Made by a program: the position numbers and the translations under genes
The notes under the pieces: generated by a model
Databases searched by the model: none
Told to the model about the DNA's origin: nothing
What the model saw: only the letters and a program-made list of their open reading frames with translations
Assembly (NCBI GenBank): GCA_028718545.1
Contig: JAQULT010000001.1
Location: 86,206 to 150,205, forward strand
Direction of reading: 5' to 3'
Length of the DNA stretch: 64,000 nucleotides
From: Fidelibacterota bacterium
GTDB taxonomy: Bacteria; Fidelibacterota; Fidelibacteria; Fidelibacterales; Fidelibacteraceae
Shown here: in pieces, positions 18,003 to 28,546 of the stretch
Position numbering within the stretch: position 1 is the first letter of the stretch
Layout of the letters: every line of letters starts with the position of its first letter

Positions 18003-19382
18003 ATGCTGTTCACGATCATGGAGATCATCCGTATTTTTAATTATGTCGTGTTTATTTATTTTATCACACTGAACCTCTGGTATTTTATCTTGAATATTTT
18101 AGCCTTACGGGGACTCAAACGATATTTGCTGCATTTGGAAGTTACCGGTCCCTATGATAAATTACTGATGCGCAGTGCGCCTCCGGTCACCTTGCTGACG
18201 CCCGCATTTAACGAATCCGAAAATTGCATAAAATCTGTCGAAAGCCAGTTAAAAATCCAATATCCCAACATGCGCATTTTGTTTATTAACGATGGAAGCA
18301 CGGATGATACCCTTGAGAAAATGCTGAATTATTTCGATATGCAGCCGGCCTTCCTGCCTCAGATCGCTTTTCTCGAAACCAAAGCCGTCAAAAAAATCTA
18401 CCGGAGCAGCAAACACCCGGATCTCTGGCTGATCGATAAGGAAAACGGGAAAAAAGCGGATGCGCTGAACGCGGGGATCAACTACTGCCAGACACCCCTG
18501 TTCTGTGCCATAGATAATGATTCGATGCTGGAACAGGATTCCATCTCGCGCGTTGTCCTGCCTTTTATTGAAGATACGCGCACCATTGTCAACGGCGGCA
18601 TTATCCGCATTGCCAACGGCTGCACTTTTAAAAACGGCCACATCACCAAAGTCGGACTTCCCAAGAATATCATTGCCGCTTTTCAGGTCATGGAATATCT
18701 CCGGGCCTTCTACAGCGGCCGACTGGCCTGGGATATGCTGAATGCTTCGCTGATCGTATCCGGAGCTTTTGGCGTCTTCCGTCATTCTACGGTGGTCGCC
18801 GCCGGTGGATACAGGCATCAGACCATCGGTGAGGATATGGAGCTGATCGTGCGTCTGCACAAGTATTGTTCGGATAAAAAAATACCTTACCGTATCCGTT
18901 ATATCCCGGATCCCGTGGCCTGGACCGAAGCACCGGAAACCCTGAAAACACTGGCGAAACAACGGGATCGCTGGCAGCGGGGGCTCATCGATTCCATCAG
19001 GCTGCATATTAAAATGCTTTTTCATCCGCGCTATAAAACGGTGGGTTTGCTTGCCATGCCATTTTATTTTATCTATGAAATGCTGGGTCCGATCATTGAA
19101 ATAAGCGGCTATCTCTTATTCTTTTTCCTGATACTGATAGGATTTGCTTCCACAACCTACATTATTGCATTTCTACTTGTCGCGGTCATCCTGGGAATGG
19201 CGCTGTCGGTATTTTCCCTGATACTGGAAGAGCTCAGTTTCCACCGTTACCCGCGCTTCAGGCATTTGCTGAAACTGATAGGACTTGCCCTGATCGAGAA
19301 TATCGGCTACCGTCAGCTGAACAGCTGGTGGCGGATCAAGGGAACCTGGTCCTATTTAAGGCGTAATCAAAACTGGTATTAA
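18003..19382 (+). CDS. processive family 2 glycosyltransferase (exopolysaccharide synthase)
   Basis: This inner-membrane synthase of about 459 residues is of the PgaC/hyaluronan/cellulose synthase type. After an N-terminal membrane helix the GT-A domain shows LLTPAFNESENC, FINDGSTDDT, the metal-binding CAIDNDSM, GEDMELIVRLH for the acceptor site, and QRDRWQRG, the Q..RW motif of processive enzymes. Several C-terminal membrane helices follow. It should polymerise and extrude a beta-linked polysaccharide of unknown sugar. I chose the ATG at 18003, right after the HEAT gene stop; a TTG at 17955 would lie inside that gene. No PilZ domain is present. Confidence 0.9.
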   Translation: MLFTIMEIIRIFNYVVFIYFITLNLWYFILNILALRGLKRYLLHLEVTGPYDKLLMRSAPPVTLLTPAFNESENCIKSVESQLKIQYPNMRILFINDGSTDDTLEKMLNYFDMQPAFLPQIAFLETKAVKKIYRSSKHPDLWLIDKENGKKADALNAGINYCQTPLFCAIDNDSMLEQDSISRVVLPFIEDTRTIVNGGIIRIANGCTFKNGHITKVGLPKNIIAAFQVMEYLRAFYSGRLAWDMLNASLIVSGAFGVFRHSTVVAAGGYRHQTIGEDMELIVRLHKYCSDKKIPYRIRYIPDPVAWTEAPETLKTLAKQRDRWQRGLIDSIRLHIKMLFHPRYKTVGLLAMPFYFIYEMLGPIIEISGYLLFFFLILIGFASTTYIIAFLLVAVILGMALSVFSLILEELSFHRYPRFRHLLKLIGLALIENIGYRQLNSWWRIKGTWSYLRRNQNWY

Positions 19383-19383
19383 T

Positions 19384-20607
19384 ATGGATACAATGTCAAA
19401 AAAATCGTTTATCAGAAAAATCTTCGCTTGCATGATACTGCTTGCTTTTACGCTGCCGCTTGCCGCGGAAAACGATTATCAGGCTTTGCACCAAAAGGGC
19501 AGGGAATTTTATCAGGGCAACAGGGACCCGGAGGCGCTGGATATTTATAACAAGATACTGGAACAATATCCCGGCGATACGGATGCCCTGCTGTTCCGCG
19601 GACGGCTGCTAGCCCGTTTATCATTATTTGAAGAAGCCGAAAAGGATCTGAAGGCGGTCATCAGGAACGCGCCGGATTACAATGATGCCTATTATGCTTT
19701 GGTTTCCGTGTTTTACTGGCAGGAGAAAACAGATTCAGCGCGCATTTATCTGGAACGCTGGAAGTTCCGTGATGCGGAAAATCCGGATCTTTATATATTG
19801 TCAGCCAGAGTGGCACTTGCCGAAAGGGATCCGACATCTGCACGCAAAGAACTGGAAAACGCTGCAGCGAGAGGTGCTGAAAGTACCGAATTGGGACCGC
19901 TTTTACTACAGTCCAATCATTTTCCGGGAAATTTTTACCATCAGGCGGGAATGTATTATGAATATTTACTGCTCGACAGGGGAAAGAGCGACTGGCAGCA
20001 TGGACAGGCTTATTATCAGTTTAACGGAGAAGGCGTGATCATACGCGGCGAAGTAAACGTTTTCCGGCGCAATGCACAGACAGATATGGCACCGCTTTTT
20101 GATGCATATTTCACCCTGAGTGACAAATACTATTTGAACACCCGCTTTCAGGCCGGAGTAAACGGCGTTTTTCTGCCGCGCGTCGATGCACTGGCGGAAC
20201 TTTTTCGCACCGTAGGCACACGAAACGAGGCGGCTATTTCTTACAGGCTGATGCATTTTGACTCCCTCGCCGTGCATATTCCTTCATTTGCGTGGGCGGC
20301 CTATCCCGGAAAATGGTATCTGCGCGATAAGCTGAGTATGATCATCAACCGTGGGATCAGCTGGCAAAACCAGTTGACCCTGCGTTATTTTTTAGGGGAT
20401 GCCGACAATTACCTGCAGCTGATGCATGTGCTGGGAACGGATTTTAACGTGCTTAACAACGAATGGCTGCAAAGTATGTCTTTTGCGCTAAGCTACTCCA
20501 GGACACTAACCGAAGATATACCGCTGCTAGCCGTATTGTCGTGGACGCGTGACGAGGACGGAACGAACCGGATCGGCGGCTCGCTGGGTCTCTCTTACCG
20601 CTGGTAA
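19384..20607 (+). CDS. TPR protein with YaiO-type outer membrane barrel
   Basis: This 407-residue protein has a signal peptide ending near LPLAAE. Tetratricopeptide repeats follow (about 30-170; for example YQALHQKGREFYQGNRDPEA and ALLFRGRLLARLSLFEEAE). The rest is a beta-rich region of about 230 residues ending in the aromatic terminus SYRW, as expected for an outer membrane barrel of the YaiO family. TPR-plus-barrel proteins form the outer membrane export part of synthase-dependent polysaccharide systems such as PgaA and BcsC. It starts 2 bp after the glycosyltransferase and so completes an inner-to-outer membrane export path. Confidence 0.82.
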   Translation: MDTMSKKSFIRKIFACMILLAFTLPLAAENDYQALHQKGREFYQGNRDPEALDIYNKILEQYPGDTDALLFRGRLLARLSLFEEAEKDLKAVIRNAPDYNDAYYALVSVFYWQEKTDSARIYLERWKFRDAENPDLYILSARVALAERDPTSARKELENAAARGAESTELGPLLLQSNHFPGNFYHQAGMYYEYLLLDRGKSDWQHGQAYYQFNGEGVIIRGEVNVFRRNAQTDMAPLFDAYFTLSDKYYLNTRFQAGVNGVFLPRVDALAELFRTVGTRNEAAISYRLMHFDSLAVHIPSFAWAAYPGKWYLRDKLSMIINRGISWQNQLTLRYFLGDADNYLQLMHVLGTDFNVLNNEWLQSMSFALSYSRTLTEDIPLLAVLSWTRDEDGTNRIGGSLGLSYRW

Positions 20608-20640
20608 GCATCATTGCGAAAGCATGTTGAAAAAAATCGG

Positions 20641-20700
20641 AGTTGACATGCAATCAACTTGTGATATCTGTTGAATTTGCGTAGTTTTTTCGCGTAGAAT
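20641..20700 (+). promoter_or_regulatory. putative promoter and dyad operator of malic enzyme
   Basis: A sigma70-like pair TTGAAT (20671-20676) and TAGAAT (20695-20700), 18 bp apart, lies 30 bp before the malic enzyme ATG. Just upstream is a dyad AGTTGA-N7-TCAACT (20641-20659), which could be an operator. Both were read by eye. Confidence 0.35.
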
Positions 20701-20730
20701 AACGAGCAACAGCAAAATTCCGGAGTTGAT

Positions 20731-22014
20731 ATGATCACCAAAGAACAAGCCTTGCGCTATCATGCGGAACCGCGGCCGGGAAAACTGACGGTACGCAGCA
20801 GTAAAGCCTGCGAAACGCAGGAAGAACTCAGTCTGGCCTATACGCCCGGTGTGGCCGAACCCTGTCTGGAGATCGAAAAAGATCCCGCCGCCGTTTATCA
20901 ATATACCAATAAAGGTAATCTGGTAGCTGTAATTTCTAACGGCACAGCCGTTCTGGGACTCGGAAATATCGGCGCCGCAGCCGGAAAACCGGTCATGGAG
21001 GGCAAAGGCGTGCTTTTTAAACGCTTTGCGGATGTGGATGTCTACGATATCGAACTGGATACACGGGATCCGGACGAAGTGATACGGATCGTCAAGGCTA
21101 TGGAGCCGACCTTCGGCGGGATCAATCTGGAAGACATTAAAGCACCGGAATGTTTTTATATCGAAGAGACCCTGAAACGGGAGATGCCTATCCCGGTTTT
21201 TCACGATGATCAGCACGGGACTGCCATTATTTCGGGTGCCGCTTTGCTGAATGCCTGTGAAGTGCAAGGCAAGAAACTCCGGGATTGCCGTATCGTAATC
21301 TCGGGTGCCGGAGCGGCAGCCATATCCTGTGCGCTGCATTACGAGCAGCTGGGTGCCCGTCACGAGAATATCCTGCTTTGTGACCGCAAGGGTGTCATTC
21401 ATTGCGAGCGCAGGGAGCCCATGGATGAGAAGAAACGCTATTTTGCTGCAAATACAAAGGCACGCGATCTGGCAGATGCCCTGGAAGGAGCGGATATATT
21501 TATCGGCCTGTCGGTCGGCGGTATTGTCAGCACAGAAATGATCCGGCGCATGGCGGATAAGCCCGTTCTCTTTCCAATGGCAAATCCGCTCCCTGAGATT
21601 GCCTATGAACAGATCCGTGCAAGCCGGCCGGATGCCGTTGCAGGGACGGGACGTTCGGATTACCCGAATCAGGTAAACAACGTTCTGGGTTTCCCCTTTA
21701 TTTTCCGCGGAGCCCTGGATGTGCGCGCTGCCTGCATCAACGAGGCAATGAAGATCGCGGCTACCCATGCCCTGGCTGCTCTGGCAAAAGAAAACTGCAT
21801 TCCGGAAGTGGAAAAGGCGTACGGCGGAACCCATTTTGAATTCGGTCCGGATTACCTGATCCCCAAACCCTTTGATCCCCGGGTATTTATCGAGGAATCA
21901 CTGGCCGTTGCCGAAGCGGCGGTTCGCAGCGGGGTCGCAGGCAATCCTCTGAAAAGCGCCGTATACCGCCGGCATCTTGAAGAACGTCTGCAAATGATGA
22001 GAAAATCCTCATAG
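20731..22014 (+). CDS. malic enzyme (malate dehydrogenase, decarboxylating)
   Basis: This 427-residue enzyme catalyses oxidative decarboxylation of malate to pyruvate with NAD(P). Visible family motifs are [31 protein letters not shown], the metal-site segment [13 protein letters not shown], and the nucleotide fold [14 protein letters not shown]. It is the short bacterial form without the C-terminal phosphotransacetylase-like domain of MaeB. Cofactor choice cannot be assigned with confidence. It is monocistronic by appearance, with its own likely promoter. It complements the fumarase and KorAB genes further along by linking C4 acids to pyruvate. Confidence 0.93.
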   Translation: MITKEQALRYHAEPRPGKLTVRSSKACETQEELSLAYTPGVAEPCLEIEKDPAAVYQYTNKGNLVAVISNGTAVLGLGNIGAAAGKPVMEGKGVLFKRFADVDVYDIELDTRDPDEVIRIVKAMEPTFGGINLEDIKAPECFYIEETLKREMPIPVFHDDQHGTAIISGAALLNACEVQGKKLRDCRIVISGAGAAAISCALHYEQLGARHENILLCDRKGVIHCERREPMDEKKRYFAANTKARDLADALEGADIFIGLSVGGIVSTEMIRRMADKPVLFPMANPLPEIAYEQIRASRPDAVAGTGRSDYPNQVNNVLGFPFIFRGALDVRAACINEAMKIAATHALAALAKENCIPEVEKAYGGTHFEFGPDYLIPKPFDPRVFIEESLAVAEAAVRSGVAGNPLKSAVYRRHLEERLQMMRKSS

Positions 22015-22160
22015 TCATTTGGTGTCCGTAATCACATAAGCGACGCCGATCCCCGGGATGTGAACTTTATTTTATGAAAGAAGTGAAATATTTCTTATAA
22101 TTAAACCGGATTGAGAGAGGGAAAGCATATAGATGCAAAAGGGGACCATAGGGGAAGCAA

Positions 22161-25100
22161 ATGCAGCGATCTGATAAATCCAGGGTAAATCGATTTGCCG
22201 GTCTCTTTATGACTGTTGTTTTTCTTTTTTGCGGCGTGTTTCCACTCCGTGCGGATACGATCATAAACCCGCAACGAACGCTCAATTATAATGCTCTGGA
22301 ATTTGATCTGCGTAAAAATATCCTCATCCTGAACTCTTATCATCAGGGCTATGCCTGGACCGACGGTATTGTCGAAGGGATACTGGAAGCCTTTCACCAG
22401 GAAAAGTTCAATGCGGAAATTCATATAGAGAACCTGGATACCAAACGGATCCTCGATCCCGAGATATGGAAGAAGAAACTGCTGGTAAAAATGGAGTCCT
22501 ATTCCCCGGATTATCTGGACCTGATCATTGTTTCCGACGATGATGCTCTTTACACTTTAATGGATATCGGCCACCAATACCACCATATTCCCATTGTTTT
22601 CTGCGGTGTGAACCGCGAACCCGAAACGATTCGGGAGATCTGTCCCATGTTCATCGGCGTACGGGACAATATTCCGTTTGGGGATAATATTGATCTGGCT
22701 TTAAAACTGTTCCCCGAGACCCGCCACTTCGCTATCGTTACCGATAATTCCTCTACCGGCATTTCTCACCGGGTGACTGCGGAAAACGCAATCGCCGGAA
22801 GAGATCTCCCGGATATTGAATGGATCTGGCTGGACGGTACAAAAGGATTGACCACGCCGGACCTGATCCGGGCTATAAGAGGCCTGCCCGAAAAAAGTGT
22901 CGTGATATTTTCCATCTGGCAAATCGACGGAAAACTGCAATTCTGGGATCCGGCAATATACTATAAAGAGATCCTGGCTTCCTCACCGGTACCCGTACTG
23001 ACCAATACGGGTGTGGGATTGTATGAGGGTTTTCTGGGTGGCAGGATAACCGGCGCAAAACACCAGGGTTATGAAGCAGGGAAACTTGGAGTGCGGATCC
23101 TGAAAGGGGAGGCACCTGCAAGTATTGAGATACCGGATGATTTGAATGAATACTATTTTGACTGGATGCAAATGCGGCACTGGAAGGTCCGGAAAAGCGA
23201 ACTTCCGGATAATTCAATCATAATCAACCGTCCCCAAACAATCTACCGGCAGTATACCTTATTTTTCTGGGTTACGCTGAGCCTGATCATTATTCTCTTT
23301 ATCCTTTTCTGGATCGTACTGATCTACCATTTCCGTTACCGGTATTATGAAGAAGAACGCAGCCGACTCAGTGCCAAGACCCAACAGCTGGCGCAGCGCT
23401 TCAAGATTCTTTTTGAACAGTCCGGTTATGCCGTGTTGATCTTTCATGCGGAGACGGGTGTCGTATATGAGGTGAATGAACAAGCCTGCGCGCTTTTTGC
23501 TATGAACGAAAAGGATTTCCTCAACTATTCGCTGAAAAATTATTTTAAGGATTATGATAAGATCAAAGCCGGTTTATTGGATTTGAAGGATACCCTGATA
23601 GAAAGAAAACTGCGCCGGGCGGACGGTTCTTCCTTTTACGCTCAAATATTTATCAATTTTCTGGAAGAAAACGGCGAAATGTATGTTTATGTGATTATTA
23701 ACGATATCTCGATACGAAAAAAACAGGAACAGGAGATCATTCAGGGCGGGGAAAGGCTGAGCGAAACCCTGCTGATCAGCAAAAACTCCTATTGGGAATG
23801 GGATTACGCCCGGAAACTTCTGAGGAAAGATGACAGTTTCTGGCGGGCTCTGGATATTGATCCCAAAAATCTTGCAGAAGACCCCGAAAGTTCAGATTAT
23901 TATCTTCAGCACGTGCACCCCGATGATATTGAAAATTTCAAGTCACGAATAAATAAAGCGATAAACGGGGAATGCGAAACCATCCAGACGGAATTGCGGA
24001 TGTGTTTTAATGACCGTGATATCTGGGTCGAAATCCGCGCTGTTGTTTCCGGACGGGACGCCCGGGGGAAGGGTACACGGATCAACGGGTTTATGATGAA
24101 CATCGATAAACGGAAGCGCCAGGAAGAAGAATTGATCCAGGCAAAGAAACAGGCGGAAGAATCCAATCGCTTAAAATCCGCCTTTATTTCCAATATCAGC
24201 CATGAGATACGCACACCCTTGAACGGGATCGTGGGATTTTCCAACCTGCTGGGTCGCGAAAATATCAGTTTGGAAGATAAACGGAAGTACCTGAGTTTTA
24301 TCAATGAGAACAATGACCTCCTTTTAAAGCTTATCGATGATATTCTGGAGATATCCCAGATCGAGACGGATTCCGTTTCCTTGCATTACGAGATCTGTAA
24401 TCTGCAGAAATTATGTACGGACCTTATCCTGCAGGAACGGATGATCATCAGTTCCGGTATCGATATCGGGTTGACGGAGGCAACGGAACTCGTAGCGGAG
24501 ATAGATAAGATCAAGGTAATGCGAATCTTAAAGAACCTGCTGTCAAATGCCCGGAAATTTACTAAGGAAGGCAATATCCGCCTGGGATACCGACTTCTGC
24601 AGGATCAGATCGAATTCCGCGTTTCCGATACCGGGATCGGTATTGCACCCGAGATGCACGGAAAGATTTTTGAGCGCTTTGTTCAGGTGGATCCTTTCAG
24701 CAAGGGTACGGGTCTGGGTCTTGCCATATCCCGGGCACTGGTGGAAAAAATGGGGGGCAGTATCCGCGTAGAATCTGAACCCGGGAAAGGAAGCACCTTT
24801 ATTTTTACGATCGCTTACCGGAAAGCGAAACTCAGCATCGAAGATATCGAGCCTCTTTATGGAGATCAGAATAAAGGTGCTGTGCCGAAAACGAAGAGAA
24901 ACATTCTGATCATCGGCAGTGATGAAAGTAATATTGTGCTTTTAAATGTCATTCTCAGCGGAAAATATTCGATATCCCGTATATCCGGCAGTGAAAATAT
25001 GACGGATGCAGCGGAACGCTACAAACCCGATCTGCTAATTTTTGATTTGAATATGCAAAAGCAAGCCATCGGGGATTTTTTACCGCTGCTGAATGATTTG

Positions 25101-25283
25101 TCGCATACCCTTCCTCTTTTTACCATCCAGCCTGCATCGCGGAGCGGGGTTGTGAAAGAGCTCAAGGGAATACCTGTTGCGGAACGGATCGTAAAACCTA
25201 TCAATATCAAATGGTTACTGGATCTGCTGGATAAATATCTCGGAGACGATAAGGAAAAAAGAGAAAAAGTTTCCGGGTCGTAA
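22161..25283 (+). CDS. hybrid sensor histidine kinase with ABC-type periplasmic binding domain
   Basis: A 1040-residue sensor. An N-terminal membrane/signal segment (about 14-34) leads to a periplasmic domain (about 50-330) of the ABC substrate-binding type ([19 protein letters not shown] at its start). A transmembrane helix lies at about 366-389. Two PAS domains (about 410-520 and 540-660) come next. The kinase core has H681 in [10 protein letters not shown], and the ATPase shows DTGIGIAPE and [11 protein letters not shown]-terminal receiver carries D962 in LLIFDLNM. The receiver is divergent at its N-terminal acidic pocket. The start has GGGGAAG upstream. No cognate regulator is next to it, so a phosphorelay partner must be encoded elsewhere. 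The ligand is unknown. Confidence 0.92.
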   Translation: MQRSDKSRVNRFAGLFMTVVFLFCGVFPLRADTIINPQRTLNYNALEFDLRKNILILNSYHQGYAWTDGIVEGILEAFHQEKFNAEIHIENLDTKRILDPEIWKKKLLVKMESYSPDYLDLIIVSDDDALYTLMDIGHQYHHIPIVFCGVNREPETIREICPMFIGVRDNIPFGDNIDLALKLFPETRHFAIVTDNSSTGISHRVTAENAIAGRDLPDIEWIWLDGTKGLTTPDLIRAIRGLPEKSVVIFSIWQIDGKLQFWDPAIYYKEILASSPVPVLTNTGVGLYEGFLGGRITGAKHQGYEAGKLGVRILKGEAPASIEIPDDLNEYYFDWMQMRHWKVRKSELPDNSIIINRPQTIYRQYTLFFWVTLSLIIILFILFWIVLIYHFRYRYYEEERSRLSAKTQQLAQRFKILFEQSGYAVLIFHAETGVVYEVNEQACALFAMNEKDFLNYSLKNYFKDYDKIKAGLLDLKDTLIERKLRRADGSSFYAQIFINFLEENGEMYVYVIINDISIRKKQEQEIIQGGERLSETLLISKNSYWEWDYARKLLRKDDSFWRALDIDPKNLAEDPESSDYYLQHVHPDDIENFKSRINKAINGECETIQTELRMCFNDRDIWVEIRAVVSGRDARGKGTRINGFMMNIDKRKRQEEELIQAKKQAEESNRLKSAFISNISHEIRTPLNGIVGFSNLLGRENISLEDKRKYLSFINENNDLLLKLIDDILEISQIETDSVSLHYEICNLQKLCTDLILQERMIISSGIDIGLTEATELVAEIDKIKVMRILKNLLSNARKFTKEGNIRLGYRLLQDQIEFRVSDTGIGIAPEMHGKIFERFVQVDPFSKGTGLGLAISRALVEKMGGSIRVESEPGKGSTFIFTIAYRKAKLSIEDIEPLYGDQNKGAVPKTKRNILIIGSDESNIVLLNVILSGKYSISRISGSENMTDAAERYKPDLLIFDLNMQKQAIGDFLPLLNDLSHTLPLFTIQPASRSGVVKELKGIPVAERIVKPINIKWLLDLLDKYLGDDKEKREKVSGS

Positions 25284-25319
25284 GATCTCAGGTTAAAGTT
25301 CAATATTTTCAAAAGCGTA

Positions 25320-25907
25320 TCAGGCCATTCCCGTCTCGCCGGCGATGCCTTCCATAGCCGAAACGGCTATTTCCATAAATTGTGTCAGCTCCATTCCGGC
25401 ATGCAGGGCGGCATCCCGGATAAAATCGCGGTTTACCTTTGCGGCGAATGCAGGGGACTTAAATTTCTTCATCAGGGAGCTTACCTTGGTGCCGGCGATC
25501 TTTTTATCCGGTCGCAGGATGACATAAGCGGTAATTAGTCCGGTAATGTTTTCCGCTCCGGCCAAAATATATTCCAGGCGGCTGCTCCTGCGGTAAGAAA
25601 GCCCGGGTATACCTTCCACGTGAGCCAGAATAGCATTAAAGAGCTCGGGAATATTATAATTGGCTGCTTTTAAAAGTTCTACCGTATGGGTTCCGTGCCG
25701 CTGCATATCATCGCCGATCTCATCCAAATCCAGATCATGCAGCAGTCCGCAGATACCCCAGAATTCCGCATCTTCGCCCAGCTGAAGCGCCAGTGCCCGC
25801 ATGATCACTTCGGTCTCACGCGAATGGTGTCGTAAATATCCGGTTTTCAGGTATTTGTCAAAAAGCATCCCAGCTTCGTCGTAAGAGATATGGGTCTTTT
25901 GCTCCAT
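25320..25907 (-). CDS. HD-domain phosphohydrolase
   Basis: This 195-residue cytoplasmic protein has an HD metal-dependent phosphohydrolase fold. The motif is H57-D58 in ICGLLHDLDLDE, with upstream histidines in RHHSRE and a later RHGTHT. It matches the small HDIG-type proteins often annotated as hydrolases; their substrates are mostly unknown (nucleotides or phosphate esters). It is convergent with the hybrid kinase (36 bp between stops) and divergent from the sodium/solute symporter. There is no accompanying regulatory domain. Confidence 0.85.
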   Translation of the reverse strand: MEQKTHISYDEAGMLFDKYLKTGYLRHHSRETEVIMRALALQLGEDAEFWGICGLLHDLDLDEIGDDMQRHGTHTVELLKAANYNIPELFNAILAHVEGIPGLSYRRSSRLEYILAGAENITGLITAYVILRPDKKIAGTKVSSLMKKFKSPAFAAKVNRDFIRDAALHAGMELTQFMEIAVSAMEGIAGETGMA

Positions 25908-25999
25908 GTTCGTTATCCTTATTTTTTACCTATATAATTTACGGAAAGCTCTGCGTTATAAAAGCAAATATTTATCCGGTTCCGTCCCGGGGCTGCCCG

Positions 26000-26026
26000 A
26001 TGCAGCTGCGGTAACTGCATTTTTTT
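26000..26026 (+). other. hairpin with T-run in symporter leader
   Basis: ATGCAG (26000-26005) pairs with CTGCAT (26015-26020) and is followed by seven Ts, a short intrinsic-terminator-like shape pointing toward the symporter gene. It lies in the 197-bp divergent region upstream of the plus-strand gene, where an ordinary terminator is not needed. A leader attenuator is possible, but a chance hairpin is equally plausible. Confidence 0.25.
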
Positions 26027-26104
26027 CAATATTAGCTTTTGGTTATATAACAAATATTTATTAGAATTCAACGTGAACAACAGGTAATCATGAGGAGTGG
26101 AAAC

Positions 26105-28006
26105 ATGAATTTACATTGGTTGGACTTCAGCGTGATCATTGTGTTTTTTATCGTGATCTTTGGAATTGCGGCATATTATTCCCGCAAGGCGGGCCAGGGG
26201 ACAGACCAGTTCTTTTTATCGGGACGGAATCTGCCCTGGTGGTTGGCCGGTACGGCCATGGTCGCTACCACCTTTGCGGCTGACACCCCGCTTGCCGTTA
26301 CCGAACTGGTCGCCAGGAACGGGATAGCCGGGAACTGGCTCTGGTGGAATATGGCCATCGGCGGTATGCTGACGGTCTTTTTCTTCGCCCGTCTGTGGCG
26401 GCGTTCCGGGGTAATGACCGACGTGGAATTCGTGGAATTCCGTTATTCCGGGAAAACCGCGGCTTTTTTGCGCGGGTTCCGGGCGATCTATCTGGGCTTG
26501 TTCATGAATGTCATTATTCTTGGCTGGGTGCATAAGGCGATGGAAAAGATATTTGCCGTGACGGTGCCGGAAGTGAATGCCTTTTTACTGGTGTGCATTA
26601 CCGCGCTGATCATTGCCGTCTATGCTTCCGCTTCCGGCTTGCTGGGAACATCCCGGACAGACAGCTTCCAGTTCCTTTTCGCAATGGCGGGCTGCATTAT
26701 CCTGGCGGTGATTGTGGTCAAACTTCCGCAGATCGGAGGACTGGCGATGCTGAAGAGCAAGCTGCGTCCGGAATTGCTGGAATTTGTACCGCGAATCGGT
26801 AATGTAACCGTGAAAGGTATTACCGGGGGAGCCATGGCGCTGAGCGTGGGTGCATTTATTGCGCATATCGCCTTGCAGTGGTGGGGCACCTGGTATCCGG
26901 GAGCCGATCCCGGTGGCGGCGGCTACGTGGCTCAGCGGATGATGTCGGCCAAAGACGAAAAGCACAGCCTTTTTGCCACCTTATGGTTTACAATCGCACA
27001 TTATACCATCCGTCCCTGGCCCTGGATCCTGGTCGCACTCTCTGCGCTGGTGCTTTTACCACGAGCCGAAAACACGGATATCCTGCGGGCGCAGAACCCG
27101 GAAATGTATGTGCTGGCCGAGAATGCATTTAATAACCCGACACTGTTAAAATCCGACGATGCCGTCTACCGCAGTGAAGCCTTTCAGGCATATTATGAAA
27201 AGTACGAAAATACCGTCGACCCTGGCCGCATGTATCCCAAACTGATGCTGCGCTATCTTCCCAAAGGTCTGCTGGGTCTGCTGATCGCGGTGTTCCTTGC
27301 CGCATACATGTCTACCATAGCATCGCAGCTGAATTGGGGGACTTCCTATATGATCAATGACTTTTACCGGCGCTTTTTAAGGAAGGATCAGAGTGAAAAG
27401 CATTACGTAATGGCTTCGCGGATCACCATGCTGCTGATGATCGCGATCTCGCTGCTGGTGACCCGCTATTTGCTGACGACCATTTCCGGAGCCTGGGAAT
27501 TCATTATCAATGCCAGTGCCGGACTGGGACTGGTACTGATCCTGCGTTGGTGGTGGTGGCGGGTGAATGCCTGGTCCGAGATCGCCGCTATGGTCGCTCC
27601 GCTGATCATTTATCCGATAGCCAGGGCTTTCGGGCTGGAATCGCCGATCACCCTGTATCCCACGATCTTCGGCACTACACTGGTCTGGGTCCTGGTTACC
27701 TTACTGACGAAACCTGCAGACGAAGCGACCCTGAAAAAATTCTACGCCAGAGTGCATCCGGGCGGCTGGGGATGGAAAAAGATCGCCGTGCAAATGCCGG
27801 AAGTCAAAAGCGATACCGGTTTTGGCCGTATGTTCTTGTCATGGGGCGCCGGTGTGGTACTCGTCTATACCTTCCTGTTCGGTTTGGGAAAGCTCTTTTT
27901 CATGGAATGGGGTATGATGAGCCTTTATTTCGCCCTGGCTGCCGCATCTGCCGTTGTCATTTATTTTAACATGAAAAAACAGGGTTTTGAAACCCTGGGA
28001 AAATAA
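26105..28006 (+). CDS. sodium:solute symporter (SSS family)
   Basis: An inner-membrane sodium-coupled carrier of about 633 residues with some 13-15 hydrophobic helices. It carries SSS-family landmarks such as GRNLPWWLAGTAMVATTFAA near the N-terminus and AAYMSTIASQLNWGTSYMIN in the helix 8 region, which includes sodium-ligand serines. A soluble loop of about 80 residues sits around 325-405. I took the ATG at 26105 because GAGGAGTGG precedes it at good spacing; the ATG at 26090 has only a weak site. The substrate (sugar, acetate, proline and so on) cannot be predicted. It is followed 12 bp later by a flavodoxin-like gene, likely in the same transcript. Confidence 0.9.
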   Translation: MNLHWLDFSVIIVFFIVIFGIAAYYSRKAGQGTDQFFLSGRNLPWWLAGTAMVATTFAADTPLAVTELVARNGIAGNWLWWNMAIGGMLTVFFFARLWRRSGVMTDVEFVEFRYSGKTAAFLRGFRAIYLGLFMNVIILGWVHKAMEKIFAVTVPEVNAFLLVCITALIIAVYASASGLLGTSRTDSFQFLFAMAGCIILAVIVVKLPQIGGLAMLKSKLRPELLEFVPRIGNVTVKGITGGAMALSVGAFIAHIALQWWGTWYPGADPGGGGYVAQRMMSAKDEKHSLFATLWFTIAHYTIRPWPWILVALSALVLLPRAENTDILRAQNPEMYVLAENAFNNPTLLKSDDAVYRSEAFQAYYEKYENTVDPGRMYPKLMLRYLPKGLLGLLIAVFLAAYMSTIASQLNWGTSYMINDFYRRFLRKDQSEKHYVMASRITMLLMIAISLLVTRYLLTTISGAWEFIINASAGLGLVLILRWWWWRVNAWSEIAAMVAPLIIYPIARAFGLESPITLYPTIFGTTLVWVLVTLLTKPADEATLKKFYARVHPGGWGWKKIAVQMPEVKSDTGFGRMFLSWGAGVVLVYTFLFGLGKLFFMEWGMMSLYFALAAASAVVIYFNMKKQGFETLGK

Positions 28007-28018
28007 AGGAACAGACTT

Positions 28019-28546
28019 ATGAAAGGGATGATTGTATACTATTCAAAATACGGTTCGACCCGTGCCTATGCCGAGCTTTTGGCGGACAAAACCGGTTGGA
28101 CCGCCAGAGCGATAAAAACGGCAAGCAAAAAGGAGCTGATGGACGCCGATGTGCTGGTTCTGGCTTCGCTGATCCGTATCGGGAAAATGCCCATCCGCAA
28201 GTGGGCAAAAAGCCATGCTTCAGCCCTGAAGAAAAAACACCTTATCATCCTGGCTACCGGCGGCAATCCGGCATCGGAAAAGGATTATTACAAACAAAAC
28301 ATTCTGAAGAACCTGGGATTCCTGAATCTGAAACCGGAACAGTGTTTCGGACTGGGCGGTCGGAAGATCCGGGCGGAAATGAAGGGCATGGATGCGTTTA
28401 TGTTCAACATGCTGGAAAAGCTGCCGGCAGGGCCGGAAGAACGTGATGATATCCTGCGGGATGTAGACCATTTTGATCCCGCCGGCCTGGACAGGGTCCT
28501 GGATTATATGAAGGATCAAAAGCTGATACAGAAAGGAAGAGAATGA
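28019..28546 (+). CDS. flavodoxin-domain protein, HemG-like
   Basis: This 175-residue protein has the flavodoxin fold of the HemG/menaquinone-dependent protoporphyrinogen oxidase type. Its FMN phosphate loop is YYSKYGSTRAYA and a second segment is LVLASLIRIGKMP. E. coli HemG oxidises protoporphyrinogen IX, but many short relatives have unknown redox partners and no other haem gene is nearby. Its stop overlaps the start of the next gene (ATGA), which suggests coupled translation with the GHL10 hydrolase. I keep the call at fold level. Confidence 0.75.
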   Translation: MKGMIVYYSKYGSTRAYAELLADKTGWTARAIKTASKKELMDADVLVLASLIRIGKMPIRKWAKSHASALKKKHLIILATGGNPASEKDYYKQNILKNLGFLNLKPEQCFGLGGRKIRAEMKGMDAFMFNMLEKLPAGPEERDDILRDVDHFDPAGLDRVLDYMKDQKLIQKGRE

